Part shown: piece after piece, positions 42,289 to 51,235 of the stretch
Numbering within the stretch: the stretch's first letter is position 1
Layout: every line of letters starts with the position of its first letter
Origin: an uncultured Eubacteriales bacterium
GTDB taxonomy: Bacteria > Bacillota > Clostridia > Oscillospirales > Oscillospiraceae
Length of the DNA stretch: 64,000 nt
Assembly (NCBI GenBank): GCA_900317425.1
Contig: ONGR01000006.1
Span: 1 to 64,000 of the forward strand
Reading direction: 5' to 3'
Made by a program: the position numbers and the translations under genes
The notes under the pieces: generated by a model
What the model saw: the letters and a program-made list of their open reading frames with translations, nothing else
Database searches by the model: none
What the model was told of the DNA's origin: nothing

Positions 42289-44022
42289 TCACTGAAAGGC
42301 CGGCATCAGATAGGCGTATTTCTCCACCGGGGCGGCGCCGTGCCAGGTCATGTAGCCGCCGGTGCAGCCGGCGTCCGTCAGCGCCCGGATCTCGGCGCCC
42401 ACCTCGTCGGGGCCGTAGGGGGTGTAGGGCTCCCGGATGGCGTTATAGGCCTGGATCCAGGTGCGGACCCGGGCGGGGGTGCCCGGCGTCTCGCTCTGGC
42501 GCTCCATGGCCTTGGTGCCGAAGGCGTACAGGGTGTCGTAGGGGTGTTCCCAGGGGAGATAGTCCCCCTCGGCGCCGTAGTGGTCGGGGTAGGGCATGGC
42601 GGAGATGGCGTCCACCACGGCGCTGATGGCGGGCCAGTACTGGCCGTAGGAGGTGACGTAGCTCTCGGCGCACTCGCCGAACACGTCAGCGGAGATATAC
42701 ACGCCCCGGTCGTGGAGCCGCCGGGCGGCATAGGCCAGGAACCGCTGGACCGCCTGGGCCTTGCTCTCGCCGTAGGTGTTGTGATAGTCGATGGTGCCGT
42801 CCTCCTCATAGCGCCAGGCGCCGTCGGGGAAGCGCATGTAGTCGAACTGGATCTCGTCGAAGCCCATCAGCTCCACCGCCTCCAGGGCCAGATCCACCTT
42901 GTACTGCCAGACCCGGCGGTCATAGACGCTGGGCCAGTACATGCCCACCACCTCCAGCGGCTGGCCGGAGGTGTCGGAGATGACGCACTCCGGATGATCC
43001 GCCGCCAGGTTGGGATCGTTGAAGGCGGTGATGCGGCCGACGACGTAATACCCCGCCTCCTTCAGCCGGGCCACGGCCTGCTGATAGGACTCCAGGGAAT
43101 TGTAGGCGTTGGCATAGGCCGAGGGGCAGAATTCCCGCATCACCGGGGAGGCGTAGCCGATGGCGCCGCCGTCCACCACGTCCACCACGAAGGCGTTGAT
43201 ACCGCAGCCGTCCGCCACGGCGATGTAGTCATCCACGTAGTCGATGGACTCAACGTTGAGATAGAGGGCCTTCACCGTCTCGGGCATGGGGTTGTCGGGG
43301 AAGGCCGGCTTGTCCCAGGGCTCGTAGTCCAGGCCGCCGGCGTCGCCGCCGCCATAGGCGTCGCCCCGGGCGGCGTGGAAGGCCGCCAGCTCCGGGTCCG
43401 TCACGGCGGTGGCATCCTCGGCGGTCATGGCGATCAGGTCGGCGGAGATATAGCCGCCCTCCACCCGGTAGCGCTCCACGGTGCCGTCATTGTTCAGGCC
43501 GTCGTAGCCGGTGACGGTCAGCGCGTCGCCCCTGGTCACCAGATCGCCGGGCACCGCGCCGGTCTCATCCAGCAGGTTCATGGTGCGCCGGGCGTAGACG
43601 CAGGGGGTGGTCACCACCTGGGACAGATCCGCCGCCAGATTCTCCTCCGGTATGTAGGCGAAGGTCTCCGCCGCCTCGTCCAGCAGGATCCGGGGCATCA
43701 AAGGCCGCTCCGGCTCCTCCCCCTCCTCCGGCGGGACAAGCTCCTCCACCACCCGCTGCACCGGCGTGCCGCGGATGAGGATCCACTCCGAGGGCTGGCC
43801 CTCCTCGTCGTACTCGGTGGCGGAGGCCCTCTCCGTGGGGGAGGCCACGTACATGGTCTGCAGCTGCAGGGGCTCCGGTTCCGGTTCCGGCTCCGGCTTT
43901 TTCAGAAAGTGCAGCACCACAGCCGCCGCCACCGCCAGCACGATGAAGGCCAGCAGCAGGGGCACCACAGGGGATCTCTTCTGTTTCGCGCGCCGTCGGG
44001 GGCGGGCTTCCGTCGTTGACAT
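42289..44022 (-). CDS. Membrane-anchored glycoside hydrolase-like protein (DUF4015)
   Basis: The protein is 577 aa from the ATG at 44022. A basic N-terminus and one helix (VVPLLLAFIVLAVAAAVVLHFL) are followed by a PEPEPEPEP linker. A middle segment with an SH3-like stretch (DLVTRGDALTVTGYDG) precedes the catalytic-type barrel at about 255-575: ETVKALYLNVESIDYVDDYI, FVVDVVDGGAIGY, GFDEIQFDYMRFPDG (candidate acidic residues) and GVYISADVFGE. This matches DUF4015 (PF13200), a putative glycosidase family. It would act outside on a polysaccharide, perhaps a cell-wall polymer. Confidence 0.88.
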   Translation of the reverse strand: MSTTEARPRRRAKQKRSPVVPLLLAFIVLAVAAAVVLHFLKKPEPEPEPEPLQLQTMYVASPTERASATEYDEEGQPSEWILIRGTPVQRVVEELVPPEEGEEPERPLMPRILLDEAAETFAYIPEENLAADLSQVVTTPCVYARRTMNLLDETGAVPGDLVTRGDALTVTGYDGLNNDGTVERYRVEGGYISADLIAMTAEDATAVTDPELAAFHAARGDAYGGGDAGGLDYEPWDKPAFPDNPMPETVKALYLNVESIDYVDDYIAVADGCGINAFVVDVVDGGAIGYASPVMREFCPSAYANAYNSLESYQQAVARLKEAGYYVVGRITAFNDPNLAADHPECVISDTSGQPLEVVGMYWPSVYDRRVWQYKVDLALEAVELMGFDEIQFDYMRFPDGAWRYEEDGTIDYHNTYGESKAQAVQRFLAYAARRLHDRGVYISADVFGECAESYVTSYGQYWPAISAVVDAISAMPYPDHYGAEGDYLPWEHPYDTLYAFGTKAMERQSETPGTPARVRTWIQAYNAIREPYTPYGPDEVGAEIRALTDAGCTGGYMTWHGAAPVEKYAYLMPAFQ

Positions 44023-44051
44023 AATATGCAAATCCTTTCGGCGTTTTTTCT

Positions 44052-44080
44052 ATTATACGGGAACAGGCGGGAAATTTCCA
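44052..44080 (-). promoter_or_regulatory. Promoter of the DUF4015 gene
   Basis: Minus strand: TGGAAA (44080-44075), 17-nt spacer, TATAAT (44057-44052), 30 nt before the ATG. Confidence 0.6.
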
Positions 44081-44142
44081 CCCAAATCTTGTGGCGGTTC
44101 GACAGATTGTTCATATTTTTTGTGTTTTTCCCGTTTTTCCGG

Positions 44143-44171
44143 TGGACATCCGGCCCGGTGCATGATATACT
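44143..44171 (+). promoter_or_regulatory. Promoter of the dockerin/cohesin operon
   Basis: TGGACA, 17-nt spacer, TATACT, with TGA immediately before the -10 (extended). It lies 54 nt before the ATG at 44225 and is divergent from the DUF4015 promoter. Confidence 0.75.
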
Positions 44172-44224
44172 GCTATTATCTATAATTATGTAAATTGCCC
44201 GGATTTTACTGAACAGGTGATTCT

Positions 44225-46615
44225 ATGAAAAATTCTCGTAAAATTCCATCTGTCATTCTGTGCCTGTGCGTGCTGCTGGCATTTCTGCCCACGGTGCTGC
44301 TGCCTCTGGCGGGGGCCACGGCGGCGGACGATCTGGAGGAGCGGATGCTGGGCCAGCTGAGCGCCCAGTACGAATCCAACGGCAATCCCGGCGCCATCGC
44401 CGAGACCGCCGGCGATCCCGGCGGCAAGTCCTACGGCATGTATATGTTCTCCTCCAGCGCCGGATCGCCCAGGGCCTTCTTCGAGTGGTGCCAGGGCTCC
44501 TCCAACGCCTACTACCGGGGCATCGGCAACACCCTCAGCGAGGCCTATTACTACGGCTCCCCCGGCTACGGCGCCCGGTTTGACGCCGCGTGGCGGCGTC
44601 TGGCGGAGGAAAACGCCGACGGCTTCGGCCGGGCCCAGCGGGACTTCGTGCGGTCGGAATACTACGACGTCTGCATCGACGCGCTGAAGGACAAGGTCCC
44701 CGCCTTCGACATCTCCAACTACAGCATCGCCCTGCGGAACGTGATCTGGTCCCGGGCCGTGCAGCACGGGGCCTACAGCGCCGCCAATATCTGCCAGCGC
44801 TCCTTTGACGCCATGGGCGGCTTTGCCAACCAGTCCGAGAGCGAGCTGATCAACGCCATCTACGCCGAGAGCGGACGGCTGACCACCGACGCCTCCACCA
44901 AGATGAGCGGCGCTCTGGCCCGCAGCTACGGCGTGGAGGGCTACGCCCTGGCCTACTACAGCGGCTGCTCCGCCGACATCCAGCTGGGCGTATACATCCG
45001 GCTGCGGATCAACGAGCCCGCCAAGGCCCAGGCCATGCTGGCCGAGTACGGCTACAACGACGCGCCGCTGGGCGAGGGCAGCTATCTCATCTGCCCCGAC
45101 GCCAACACCAATCTGGCCGTGGGCGCTCAGGGCTCCGGCCTCACCATCAACGAGCGCAAGGGCGGCGCCAACCAGCAGTTCTATCTGGTCTACTACGCCA
45201 GCGGCTACTACACCATCACCAACGCCGACAGCTCCCTGCGCCTCACCGCCGGGAAGGGCACGGTCTCCGCAGCCGCCCCCACCGCCGAGAGCAATCAGCT
45301 GTGGGCCCTGGTCCGGGACGGCAGCCGCTTCGCCCTGAAGAACCGGGGCACCGGCCAGTATCTCACCGCCAGCAGCTTCTCCGCCGGCGGCAAGGTCTCC
45401 GCCGGTGACACCGCCGCGTCCTGGCAGCTGATCCCCGGCGCCGCCAACTGGACCCTCTCCGGTGCCTCCTATCCCACCTACGCCAACGGGCTCCAGGTAG
45501 GCTCCTCCAGCTTCCCCTTCCGGGGCACGCTGCGCAGCACCTATCCCATCACCTACGTCCACGCGGAGATCCGCAGCGGCTCCGGAAAGGCCCTGTATTC
45601 CTCCACCGCCAGGCCCAACACCACCTACTATAATCTGGCCAACATGGACGACGACATGGCCTTCAGCCGTCTGAGCGCCGGCAACTATTCCCTGGTCATC
45701 ACCGCCGACGACACCTCCGGCAGCCACTACGAGCTGATCTCCCCCTTCTACGTATCCGACGGCACCACCTACGTGGTGACCTTCGACCCGGCAGGCGGAA
45801 CCTGCTCCGTCACCAGCCGGCCCTTCGTGCCCGGCCAGATGTTCGGCGATCTGCCCGTGCCCACCAAGTCCGGCAGCACCTTCGTGGGCTGGTATACCGC
45901 CGACGGCACCAAGATCACCGCCTCCAGCATCACCCCGGCCCACAACGTGACCCTGACCGCCCGGTACAGCACGGAGTATTCCTACACCTTCTACGATTAC
46001 GACGGCAAGACCGTTCTGGCCTCCGGCAAGCTGGCCGAGGGCGCCGTCATCCCCCAGCCCGCCGATCCCTCCCGACCCGCCACCGACACCGTCTACTACA
46101 CCTTCAGCGGCTGGAAGGGCTACACCCCCGGCATGAAGATGGGCACCAGGAACGTGTCCTTCACCGCCACGTATGAGGAGCATCCCATCGTGGACGTCCG
46201 GGAGATGACCGCCACCGGCCGGTACCGTCTGGCGGACGGCTACCTGCGGAATATCCCGGTGGGCACCAAGGCCGAGGACATTCTGGCCACCCTGGTGCCC
46301 AAGGAGTACATCACCATCAACAGCGGCGGCAAGTCCGTCAGCGGCCCGGTTGGCACCGGCATGACCGTGGACTTCGCTCCGGGCGGAAAGGTGGCCCAGA
46401 CCGCCGTGATCGTGGTCACCGGCGACGTCAACGGCGACGGCAAGGTCACCCTGACCGACATGGTGCAGATCCGGTCCCATCTGCTGGGCCGCACCACCCT
46501 CAAGGGCGCCTATCTCCAGGCGGCGGACCTCAACGGCGACGGCAGTCTCACTTTGACCGATATGGTTCAGCTACGTGCGTTTATGCTTGGCCGTAGCGAG
46601 ATTATTCCGAGGTAA
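44225..46615 (+). CDS. Secreted multi-domain protein: lysozyme-like, ricin-type, Ig/InlB-like and dockerin
   Basis: The protein is 796 aa. The signal peptide ends near residue 33. A lysozyme-like module (about 36-275) begins SAQYESNGNPGAIA, GDPGGKSYGMYMFSSS, like muramidases of phage-tail type with Glu in YES as the candidate acid. A ricin-type beta-trefoil follows (about 283-405), then an Ig-like segment and two InlB-type repeats (VTFDPAGGTCSVTSRPFVPG). At the C-terminus are two dockerin Ca-binding repeats, DVNGDGKVTLTDMVQ and DLNGDGSLTLTDMVQ. It should act on cell-wall material and dock onto a cohesin; a cohesin protein is encoded 17 nt downstream. The last 20 codons have lower G+C than the rest. 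Confidence 0.87.
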   Translation: MKNSRKIPSVILCLCVLLAFLPTVLLPLAGATAADDLEERMLGQLSAQYESNGNPGAIAETAGDPGGKSYGMYMFSSSAGSPRAFFEWCQGSSNAYYRGIGNTLSEAYYYGSPGYGARFDAAWRRLAEENADGFGRAQRDFVRSEYYDVCIDALKDKVPAFDISNYSIALRNVIWSRAVQHGAYSAANICQRSFDAMGGFANQSESELINAIYAESGRLTTDASTKMSGALARSYGVEGYALAYYSGCSADIQLGVYIRLRINEPAKAQAMLAEYGYNDAPLGEGSYLICPDANTNLAVGAQGSGLTINERKGGANQQFYLVYYASGYYTITNADSSLRLTAGKGTVSAAAPTAESNQLWALVRDGSRFALKNRGTGQYLTASSFSAGGKVSAGDTAASWQLIPGAANWTLSGASYPTYANGLQVGSSSFPFRGTLRSTYPITYVHAEIRSGSGKALYSSTARPNTTYYNLANMDDDMAFSRLSAGNYSLVITADDTSGSHYELISPFYVSDGTTYVVTFDPAGGTCSVTSRPFVPGQMFGDLPVPTKSGSTFVGWYTADGTKITASSITPAHNVTLTARYSTEYSYTFYDYDGKTVLASGKLAEGAVIPQPADPSRPATDTVYYTFSGWKGYTPGMKMGTRNVSFTATYEEHPIVDVREMTATGRYRLADGYLRNIPVGTKAEDILATLVPKEYITINSGGKSVSGPVGTGMTVDFAPGGKVAQTAVIVVTGDVNGDGKVTLTDMVQIRSHLLGRTTLKGAYLQAADLNGDGSLTLTDMVQLRAFMLGRSEIIPR

Positions 46616-47078
46616 TAGGAGGGCCATAGTATATGAAAGTTTTTAAGCGCCTTGGCTTTGCGTTTCTTCTGTCGCTGCTCCTTCTTTTCTCCTTTCCTGT
46701 TCAAGCACATGCAGCTGGAATGGGAGCCAGTTTTTCTGGGAGTAGTTCTCTCCGAGCAGGTGAGCGTGTTACTGTTACGTTCTATGTGAGTGGGGCATCC
46801 AATCTTTTGTCTATCCGTGCCACAGTGAATTATGATAGCAGTATGCTCGAGTATATTGATTCCTACTGCAATATTGGCGGTAGTTGGTCGATGGACGGAA
46901 CAACTACACTTCTACTTGAGGATGGGAAGCAGGATTCTCCATTTAGTGGCGGTAGTGTTTTTTCTGTTGTCTTTTATGTAAAAGATTCCGTTTCATCTGG
47001 GTCGACTGTTTCTGCAAGTGTCAGTGGGATCAGCGCTACAGACGGAAATACAGATTATTACGCTGATTCTGTTTCCTG
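46550..47078. other. Mosaic AT-richer segment across the dockerin/cohesin junction
   Basis: G+C falls sharply here: my hand count over 46621-46860 is 110 of 240 (about 46%), against 41 of 60 at 47101-47160. Codons change from C/G-ending to A/T-ending at about 46550 and back at about 47078. The segment covers the last dockerin helix, the intergenic 17 nt, the signal peptide and the whole cohesin domain. The flanking parts of both genes have the local composition. Recombination with foreign DNA is the simple explanation. Confidence 0.75.
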
Positions 47079-48423
47079 GTCCGCCACCATCGCCGCGCCG
47101 TTGAGCGGCAACGCCAATCTGGCCAGCCTCTCCTGCGGCAACGCCACCCTGTCCCCCTCCTTTTCCGCCGACACCACCAGCTACTCCTGCACGGTGCCCT
47201 ATGAGGTCACGTATCTGGATCTCTACTACTCCGCGGCCGACTCCGGCGCCTACGCCTGGGTGTCCGGCAACGATCTGAGCGTGGGCGACAACACCGTCTC
47301 CGTGGGTGTGGAGGCTGCCAACGGCAACACCAAGTACTACAACATCTACGTGACCCGGCAGCAGGACCCCAACTACAAAGCCGGCACCAACGCCCTGCTG
47401 GAGTCCCTGTCCCCCAGCAGCGGGCGGCTGAGCCCCGGCTTCAAGCCGGAGACGAAGAACTACGTGGTCTACGTGCCCTTTGAGGTGGAGGAGTTCTCCC
47501 TCAGCGGCGTGGCCCAGGACAGCAAGGCCCTGTCCGTCACCGAGGCCTCCGCCAAGCTGGAGCCCGGCGACAACGAGCTGACCGTCACCTGCACCGCCGA
47601 GGACGGCAAGACCAAGGAGACCTACACGGTCCACGTGTACCGCATGCCCGCCTTCGCCGGCGTGCTGCCCACCATCACCGATCCCAACTCCGCCGATTAC
47701 AGCGCCGTGGACGCCGCTCTGGCCAAGGTGCCCGCCAATCTGAGTCTCTACACCAACGAGAGCGTGGAGGTGCTCAAAAAGGCCATGGACGCCGTGGTCC
47801 GGAATTACGGCCCGGACAAGCAGGCCGAGGTGGACGCCATGGCCAAGGCCATCGAGGACGCCATCGCCGGCCTGGAGAAGAAGCCGGATCCGGCGGACCT
47901 CCCCCTCCGGGAGCGGGTGATGGCCGTGGCCAACGAGGTCGTGACCATCCCCTATCTCAGCAGGCTCACCGGCCCCCTGCCTCTGAAGTACCTGGCCATC
48001 GCCGCCCTGGCGATCCTGGCGCTGCTGATCTACGTTATCGGCACGCTGGTAGGCCGCCACGCCGGCAAGAAGAAGACCCTACGGGCCATGGCCCGGGACG
48101 AAACGCCCCGGGAGGAAGTCCCCGAGGCGGCGGAAGCGCCTGCGGAGGTTCCCGCGCCGGAGGAAGCGCCCGCGATAGAGGAAGCCCCTGTGGAGCGGGC
48201 CATCCCCGCCCCGCCGGCAGAGGAGCCTGTGGCGGAAGCCACGGAGGAGGCCCCGGAGCCGGCAGTGGAGACCCCGGCGGAAGCTCCCGAGGGACCCGGG
48301 CCGGAGCCGGCGGAGCCCGTGACCCCCGACACGGCGGAGACCCCGGCGGAGACCCCGGCGGAGGATAATCCGCTGGAGAGCATGTCGCTGGACGAGCTGC
48401 TGGAGGACATCAAGAATATGTAA
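46633..48423 (+). CDS. Membrane-anchored cohesin-domain protein
   Basis: The protein is 596 aa. The signal peptide ends at VQAHA. Residues about 29-150 read as a cohesin-like domain: SSLRAGERVTVTFYVSGAS, LSIRATVNYDSSMLEYID, then GGSVFSVVFYVKDS. Two cadherin-like beta-sandwich domains follow (about 155-240 and 255-345; LASLSCGNATLSPSF is one start), then a helical stretch and one membrane helix (about 451-473, YLAIAALAILALLIYVIGTL). The cytoplasmic tail of about 120 residues is rich in Pro, Glu and Ala and ends SMSLDELLEDI. It would display a cohesin on the cell surface and hold dockerin proteins such as its neighbour. Confidence 0.82.
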   Translation: MKVFKRLGFAFLLSLLLLFSFPVQAHAAGMGASFSGSSSLRAGERVTVTFYVSGASNLLSIRATVNYDSSMLEYIDSYCNIGGSWSMDGTTTLLLEDGKQDSPFSGGSVFSVVFYVKDSVSSGSTVSASVSGISATDGNTDYYADSVSWSATIAAPLSGNANLASLSCGNATLSPSFSADTTSYSCTVPYEVTYLDLYYSAADSGAYAWVSGNDLSVGDNTVSVGVEAANGNTKYYNIYVTRQQDPNYKAGTNALLESLSPSSGRLSPGFKPETKNYVVYVPFEVEEFSLSGVAQDSKALSVTEASAKLEPGDNELTVTCTAEDGKTKETYTVHVYRMPAFAGVLPTITDPNSADYSAVDAALAKVPANLSLYTNESVEVLKKAMDAVVRNYGPDKQAEVDAMAKAIEDAIAGLEKKPDPADLPLRERVMAVANEVVTIPYLSRLTGPLPLKYLAIAALAILALLIYVIGTLVGRHAGKKKTLRAMARDETPREEVPEAAEAPAEVPAPEEAPAIEEAPVERAIPAPPAEEPVAEATEEAPEPAVETPAEAPEGPGPEPAEPVTPDTAETPAETPAEDNPLESMSLDELLEDIKNM

Positions 48424-48425
48424 AG

Positions 48426-48460
48426 AAAAACGCTGCTGCCCGACGGGCAGCAGCGTTTTG
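48426..48460. terminator. Bidirectional terminator between the cohesin gene and truA
   Basis: CGCTGCTGCCC/GGGCAGCAGCG with a GAC loop, A5 before and T4 after. Confidence 0.85.
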
Positions 48461-48471
48461 TTACTCTTCCT

Positions 48472-49209
48472 TCAATAATCCACTTTCATCAGGCACAGGC
48501 CCTCCGGCGGGGCCGTGGGGCCGGCCAGCTTCCGGTCCTTCGCCTCCAGGATCTCCGCCACGTGCTCCGGCTCCCAGTAGCCCCGGCCCACCTCCAGCAG
48601 CGTGCCCACCAGGATGCGCACCATGTTCTGCAAAAAGCCGGTGCCGTGGAAGGTGAAGATCACCCGGTCCCGCCGACGCTCGATGAGAATGGTATCCACC
48701 GTCCGCACGGTGGATTTTTTCATGTACGGGTTGCCGCAGAAGCTGGCGAAGTCGTGCTCCCCCTGAAGATAGGCCGCCGCCTGCCGCATCCGCTCCACGT
48801 CGGGCTCGTAGTCCAGCATGGTCACGTACCGCCGGTCGAACACCGGCTTGACGGGACCGTCGAAGCAGGTGTAGCGGTAGGTCTTGCCCAGGGCGTTGTA
48901 CCGGGCGTGGAAACGGGGCGAGCAGGGCCTCACCTCCCGGACGGCGATGGCGTCGGGCAGGTAGCGGTTCAGATAGTCCCGGATTTCCTCGGGGGTCTTG
49001 TCCGTGTCCAGCACCACGCTGGCGGTCATGGCCCGGGCGTGGACGCCGGCATCGGTGCGGCCGGCGCCGATCACGTCCGCCGCCTTGCCGGTCAGCTCCG
49101 TCAGCACGCTCTCCAGCTTGCCCTGGATGGTGTCCCGGCCCGGCTGGCGCTCCCAGCCGTAAAACCGGGTGCCGTCGTAGGCGAGAGTCAGCTTATAGTT
49201 CTGTTCCAT
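48472..49209 (-). CDS. truA: tRNA pseudouridine(38-40) synthase
   Basis: The protein is 245 aa, the usual length. The catalytic Asp is Asp53 in GAGRTDAGVHA. Flanking motifs are LAYDGTRFYGWERQPG at the N-terminus and LQNMVRILVGTLLEVG near the end. It modifies the anticodon stem-loop of many tRNAs. It lies 12 nt after the LysE gene in the same direction. Confidence 0.97.
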   Translation of the reverse strand: MEQNYKLTLAYDGTRFYGWERQPGRDTIQGKLESVLTELTGKAADVIGAGRTDAGVHARAMTASVVLDTDKTPEEIRDYLNRYLPDAIAVREVRPCSPRFHARYNALGKTYRYTCFDGPVKPVFDRRYVTMLDYEPDVERMRQAAAYLQGEHDFASFCGNPYMKKSTVRTVDTILIERRRDRVIFTFHGTGFLQNMVRILVGTLLEVGRGYWEPEHVAEILEAKDRKLAGPTAPPEGLCLMKVDY

Positions 49210-49221
49210 GTTTTAAGCACC

Positions 49222-49839
49222 TCACAGCCAGCCCATCAGCCGGGCAAAGTTATAGAGCAGCTTGCCGCCGTAGAAGATGATCACCACGCCGCAGATCTTG
49301 TTGATGACCGTCAGCACCTTCTCGTTGAACCGGGCGCCCAGCAGGGAGATCACCGTGGTGATGCCCAGGAACCACAGCACCGACGCCGAGGCAAAGCCGC
49401 CGATGAACCAGGGATCCGTCCCCTCCGGCAGGCTGGCACGGAAGGCGCCCAGCATCATGGTGCCGTCGATGAGGGCCTGGGGATTGAACCAGGTGACCAC
49501 GCAGGCGGTGACCGCCGCCTTCCACAGCGGCACGTCCACGTCTTTTCCCCCCTGGAGGCTGGCCTTGGCGCGGAGGAGGCCGATGCCGATATAGATGACG
49601 ATGGCGCTGCCCGCCGCCAGGATCACCCTCTGGAGCCAGGGCAGGGCCTGCATCAGCGCTCCGGCGCCGAGGAAACAGGCCAGGCCCAGCGTCACGTCGA
49701 AGAAGATGACGATCAGCGCCGTCAGATAGGCGCGGCTCCGCTTCTGGGTCAGGGCCGTGTTGATGACAAAGAGGTTCTGCAGGCCGATGGGGGCCACGTA
49801 GGCCAGGCCCATGGTCAGCCCCTGGAGATAGATGTTCAT
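49222..49839 (-). CDS. LysE/RhtB family amino acid exporter
   Basis: The protein is 205 aa with about six hydrophobic helices. It starts GLTMGLAYVAPIGLQNLFVINTAL, the family opening with the conserved G-x-x-P-G-P-like region, and has WFNPQALIDGTMMLGAF near the middle, as in LysE. It probably exports a basic or neutral amino acid. Confidence 0.87.
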   Translation of the reverse strand: MNIYLQGLTMGLAYVAPIGLQNLFVINTALTQKRSRAYLTALIVIFFDVTLGLACFLGAGALMQALPWLQRVILAAGSAIVIYIGIGLLRAKASLQGGKDVDVPLWKAAVTACVVTWFNPQALIDGTMMLGAFRASLPEGTDPWFIGGFASASVLWFLGITTVISLLGARFNEKVLTVINKICGVVIIFYGGKLLYNFARLMGWL

Positions 49840-49898
49840 AGCGTCTGCTCCTTCTTTCCGTCTGGTAGTATCATATCAGAAACGGCGGCAAATGCAAG

Positions 49899-49926
49899 AA
49901 AAAAGGACAGGCAAATGCCTGTCCTT
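49899..49926 (-). terminator. Terminator of the GNAT-like gene
   Basis: AAGGACAGGC/GCCTGTCCTT with an AAAT loop; on the minus strand a T-rich run (TTTTTTCTTGC) follows. Confidence 0.82.
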
Positions 49927-49942
49927 CCGGTTCTGCGATTTT

Positions 49943-51073
49943 TTACTCCGCGATGCGCTTGATGAAGCAGCGGCGGCGCTTGTGCTGCTCCAGGGGAACG
50001 TCCTTCCACTGGTCCTGCACCTTCTCGTTGGTCTCCAGCATGGGGCCGGTCTCGGCGTGGGTGATGCCCATCTCCACGCAGCCGTGGAGCACCTTGTTGA
50101 TGACGGCGGCGTTGACGCCCTTGCCCTGGTACTTGGGGTGCACGGCGATCAGCAGCAGGTCGATGGTGTCGTTCTTCATAAAGGACTTCAGCAGATCCAC
50201 CCAGCCGAAGGGGAAGTAGCGGCCCCGGCTCTTCTGCAGGGCGGAGGCGATGGACGGGGCGCCCACGCCCAGACCCACCATCTCGTCGTTCTCGTCCATG
50301 ACGAAGCAGGTGAGCTTGGGGTTCACCAGCGGGCCGAACTTGCCGGAGTAGCGCTTGATCTGCTCCGGGGACAGCTCCACCGTGCCGTACAGGGGGGAGT
50401 AGGCCACGTTGACCAGCTTGAAGAACTTCTTCAGCAGGGGGAAGTAGGACAGGCGGCTCTTGGCGTTGAAGATGTGCAGGTTATACCGCCGGAGCACGAA
50501 GTCGCTGAGGCGCTGCCAGCGCTTCAGGGTCTTCTCGTCGTAGGGGACGGTGATGTAGTTCTCCACCCAGTCCACGTCCTTGCCGTAGCCCAGGTTGGTC
50601 AGATGCTCGATATAATAGGGGTGGTTATAATAGGTGAAGAAGCAGCTGCGGCGGTCGAAGCCCTCCACCAGCATGCCCTCCCGGTCCAGATCCGTGAAGC
50701 CCAGAGGGCCGTGGACCTCGTTGCAGCCCTTTGCCAACGCCCATTCCTCCACCGTGCCGAACAGGGCGGCGGACACCTCCGGATCGTCGATGAAATCCAC
50801 CTGGGTGAAGCGCATCCGCTTGGTGCCCCACTTCTCGTTGGCCTTGCGGCTCAGGATGGCGCCGATGCGGCCCACGATCTCATCGCCCCGGTACGCCAGC
50901 CAGCAGCGGGCGTCACAATAGGCGAAGGCGGGATTCTTCTTGGGGTCCCAGTCGGACATATCGTCATCAAAGGTGGCGGGCACAAACTGGGGCACGTCCT
51001 TGTAGAGCTGATTGGGATAATCCACGAACCGGCGCAGCTGCGCCTTCGTGGTCACTTCGACAATAGAAACCAT
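49943..51073 (-). CDS. GNAT-fold N-acetyltransferase-like protein
   Basis: The protein is 376 aa from the ATG at 51073, preceded by GAGGAGGG. Two GNAT-like halves seem present. The first has RCWLAYRGDEIVGRIGAILSRKANEKW. The second holds the acetyl-CoA region LLLIAVHPKYQGKGVNAAVINKVL, close to the usual Q-x-x-G-x-G/A. Residues between them form a mixed region with FFTYYNHPYYIEHLTNLGY. Similar long proteins are widespread in Clostridia and Bacteroidetes without known substrate. Confidence 0.82.
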   Translation of the reverse strand: MVSIVEVTTKAQLRRFVDYPNQLYKDVPQFVPATFDDDMSDWDPKKNPAFAYCDARCWLAYRGDEIVGRIGAILSRKANEKWGTKRMRFTQVDFIDDPEVSAALFGTVEEWALAKGCNEVHGPLGFTDLDREGMLVEGFDRRSCFFTYYNHPYYIEHLTNLGYGKDVDWVENYITVPYDEKTLKRWQRLSDFVLRRYNLHIFNAKSRLSYFPLLKKFFKLVNVAYSPLYGTVELSPEQIKRYSGKFGPLVNPKLTCFVMDENDEMVGLGVGAPSIASALQKSRGRYFPFGWVDLLKSFMKNDTIDLLLIAVHPKYQGKGVNAAVINKVLHGCVEMGITHAETGPMLETNEKVQDQWKDVPLEQHKRRRCFIKRIAE

Positions 51074-51102
51074 GGTTCTACCCTCCTCGACATACACAGC
51101 CC

Positions 51103-51131
51103 AGTGTATCTCTTTTTCCGACAAATTGCAA
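51103..51131 (-). promoter_or_regulatory. Promoter of the GNAT-like gene
   Basis: Minus strand: TTGCAA (51131-51126), 17-nt spacer, TACACT (51108-51103). Confidence 0.7.
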
Positions 51132-51171
51132 GTCCTGTGCCATTTTATGCGGCAAAGGCGGAAAAAAGCAG

Positions 51172-51201
51172 TAGCAAACCCCGCGTCAGATGTGTTATAC
51201 T
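51172..51201 (+). promoter_or_regulatory. Promoter of the PPTase operon
   Basis: TAGCAA at 51172, then TGTTATACT (extended -10 at 51196-51201), 18-nt spacing. It is divergent from the GNAT gene. Confidence 0.5.
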
Positions 51202-51235
51202 GTTTATATATCGACTAAACTGAGAGGATGTGGGC

